A DNA stretch of 15,443 nucleotides from Deltaproteobacteria bacterium (GTDB lineage Bacteria; Desulfobacterota; GWC2-55-46). The DNA lies in NCBI GenBank assembly GCA_016218095.1, contig JACREV010000172.1:1-15443 (forward strand). Reading direction: 5' to 3'. The notes under the pieces were generated by a model. That model was not told the DNA's origin and did not search any database. It saw only the letters and a program-made list of their open reading frames with translations. Made by a program: the position numbers and the translations under genes. Each line of letters opens with the position of its first letter. Within the stretch, counting starts at the first letter, position 1. Positions 14,260 through 15,443 of the stretch are shown piece by piece.

Positions 14260-15317
14260 AGCTCGTCGTCTTCGGCCTCTCCGTAAGCTCCTCATGGGGC
14301 AACGGACACGCGACCATCTGGCGGGGGCTCCTCAAGGCCCTGCACCAGAGGGGGCACAGGACGGCATTCTACGAGAGGGACGTCCCGTATTACGCGAGCC
14401 ACAGGGACCTTACGCATGACGAGTCCTTTGACTTGCGTCTCTACGGGGAGTGGGATGAGGTCAGGGGCGAGGCGCGGGGAGAGCTTGCGGACGCCGACGC
14501 CGCGATAATCACGTCGTATTGCCCGGACGCGATCGAGGCCTCCGCGCTCGCGCGTTCATTAAATATCCTGAGCGTATTCTACGACCTCGACGCGCCGGTG
14601 ACGATAGCCGCTCTCCGCGATGGGAAAAGGCCGTTCTACATCGGAGCGGACGGCCTCGGAGGTTACGGCGTGGTCTTGAGCTACACCGGGGGCACGGCGC
14701 TTGCCGCATTGAGGGCAGAGCTTGGGGCGAAGAGGGTCTATCCGCTCTACGGGTCGGTCGACCCCGGCCTGCACAGGAATGCCCCGGAGGTAGACGAGTT
14801 CAGGGCCGACCTCTCATATCTCGGGACATACGCCGAGGACAGGCAGAAGGCGCTCTTTGAGCTCTTCATAGAGCCGGCTAAAAGGCTCCGGGAAAAGAGA
14901 TTTTTGATCGGAGGGTCACTTTACCCCGAGGGGTTCCCCTGGGCGGAGAATATCTTTTTCGTGAGGCACGTGCCTCCCCCGGCGCACCCGGCGTTCTATT
15001 CGTCATCCGCTTCCACGCTCAACGTGACGAGGGGGGCTATGGCCGCCATGGGCTGGTGTCCTTCGGGGAGGCTGTTTGAAGCCGCGGCGTGCGCCACGCA
15101 CATCATCTCCGACAATTGGCCGGGGCTAGAAGAGTTTTTTACCCCCGGAGAGGAGATAACCGTCGCGGGCTCGGCGAACGACGTCGTCGAGGCGCTCGGG
15201 ATGGATGAGGCGAAGAGGCAAAGGATAGCTGAGGCGGGGAGGGCGCGCGCTCTCAAGGACCACACCGCTCTTAAGCGGGCAATCGAGCTTGAAGGAATAC
15301 TCGGCGCGCATATTTAG
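14256..15317 (+). CDS. CgeB-like glycosyltransferase, paralogue 4
   Basis: A 353-residue protein and the close tandem relative of paralogue 3. It carries 'SSSWGNGHATIWRGLLKAL' (11-29), 'VFYDLDAPVTIAAL' (107-120), 'SYTGGTALAALRAELGA' (142-158), 'LYGSVDPGLH' (164-173), 'LSYLGTYAEDRQKALFELF' (186-204), 'GSLYPEGFPWAEN' (220-232), 'HVPPPAHPAFYSS' (238-250), 'RLFEAAACATHIISDNWPG' (272-290) and 'FFTPGEEITVAGSAND' (294-309). It is translationally coupled to paralogue 3 by ATGA and followed after 14 bases by the nucleotidyltransferase. The two genes almost certainly arose by duplication; keeping both suggests consecutive similar linkages or different acceptors. Assignment to the CgeB-like GT-B group is firm; substrates are unknown. 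Confidence 0.86.
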   Translation: MKLVVFGLSVSSSWGNGHATIWRGLLKALHQRGHRTAFYERDVPYYASHRDLTHDESFDLRLYGEWDEVRGEARGELADADAAIITSYCPDAIEASALARSLNILSVFYDLDAPVTIAALRDGKRPFYIGADGLGGYGVVLSYTGGTALAALRAELGAKRVYPLYGSVDPGLHRNAPEVDEFRADLSYLGTYAEDRQKALFELFIEPAKRLREKRFLIGGSLYPEGFPWAENIFFVRHVPPPAHPAFYSSSASTLNVTRGAMAAMGWCPSGRLFEAAACATHIISDNWPGLEEFFTPGEEITVAGSANDVVEALGMDEAKRQRIAEAGRARALKDHTALKRAIELEGILGAHI

Positions 15318-15331
15318 AAAAGGAAAAGGCC

Positions 15332-15443
15332 ATGTGGGGGATAATACCGGCCGCAGGGGCGGGATCGAGGATACAGCCGCTTGCGTTCTCAAAGGAGCTC
15401 CTGCCGGTCGGGTCCAGGGTAGAGGACGGCATCGAGAGGCCTA
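15332..15443 (+). CDS. Sugar-1-phosphate nucleotidyltransferase, N-terminal start (partial)
   Basis: Thirty-seven codons are visible before the window ends. The protein begins 'MWGIIPAAGAGSRIQPLAFS' and continues 'KELLPVG', the nucleotide-binding signature (GxGxRxxP...KELLPV) of the sugar-1-phosphate nucleotidyltransferase family, including glucose-1-phosphate thymidylyl- and uridylyltransferases. It would make an NDP-sugar for this operon. The ATG follows AAAAGGA (about 15318-15324) at a normal distance, 14 bases after paralogue 4. The part that would distinguish dTTP from UTP or other users is mostly outside the window. Confidence 0.85.
   Translation, partial: MWGIIPAAGAGSRIQPLAFSKELLPVGSRVEDGIERP

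Noticed and set aside
1..15443. CRISPR arrays, tRNA/rRNA genes, insertion sequences, prophage or toxin-antitoxin genes
   Set aside because: Reading both strands gave no regularly spaced repeats, transposase or integrase motifs, or tRNA-like ends.

Overview
The window is GC-rich, densely packed bacterial DNA. AGG (Arg) and ATA (Ile) codons are frequent throughout, and several starts have GGAGG-type ribosome binding sites. Base and codon use look even from end to end, and I see no insertion sequence, phage, tRNA, rRNA or CRISPR. The molybdoenzyme, the sulfate-activation genes and the glycan genes fit a Gram-negative, possibly anaerobic, environmental lineage. A deltaproteobacteria-like origin is a guess from codon flavour and gene content; no marker gene here settles it.

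Region 1 (1-3823, + strand) holds the 3' end of a molybdopterin oxidoreductase gene, an alkaline-phosphatase-superfamily phosphodiesterase, cysD and a compact cysN. CysD and CysN together make adenosine 5'-phosphosulfate (APS) from ATP and sulfate. No CysC kinase, reductase or sulfotransferase is visible, so the fate of the APS is open. A terminator at about 3886-3915 separates this convergent unit from the next.

Region 2 (3920-7100) is a membrane-lipid style module. A phospholipase D/cardiolipin-synthase-like protein and an endonuclease/exonuclease/phosphatase (EEP) protein are co-transcribed on the - strand from a good sigma70-type promoter at 6241-6270. A TVP38/TMEM64 (VTT/DedA-like) membrane protein is transcribed divergently. 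The PLD plus EEP pair resembles the clsB-ybhP pair of E. coli.

Region 3 (7101-7429) is non-coding. It carries candidate promoter hexamers and a compact element of two adjacent palindromes bracketed by a 7-base direct repeat (7259-7310).

Region 4 (7430 to the window end, + strand) is a tightly coupled operon, probably for oligosaccharide biosynthesis. Its order is an NAD-dependent sugar epimerase (dTDP-L-rhamnose 4-epimerase-like), a B12-binding-type radical SAM enzyme, a GT4 glycosyltransferase, four consecutive CgeB-like glycosyltransferase paralogues and the start of a sugar-1-phosphate nucleotidyltransferase. Four of the junctions overlap. The likely logic is that the nucleotidyltransferase and epimerase make an activated sugar, the five glycosyltransferases build a short defined oligosaccharide, and the radical SAM enzyme makes a radical-based modification such as a C-methylation. 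The acceptor and export machinery are not in the window. This operon is the most interesting part.
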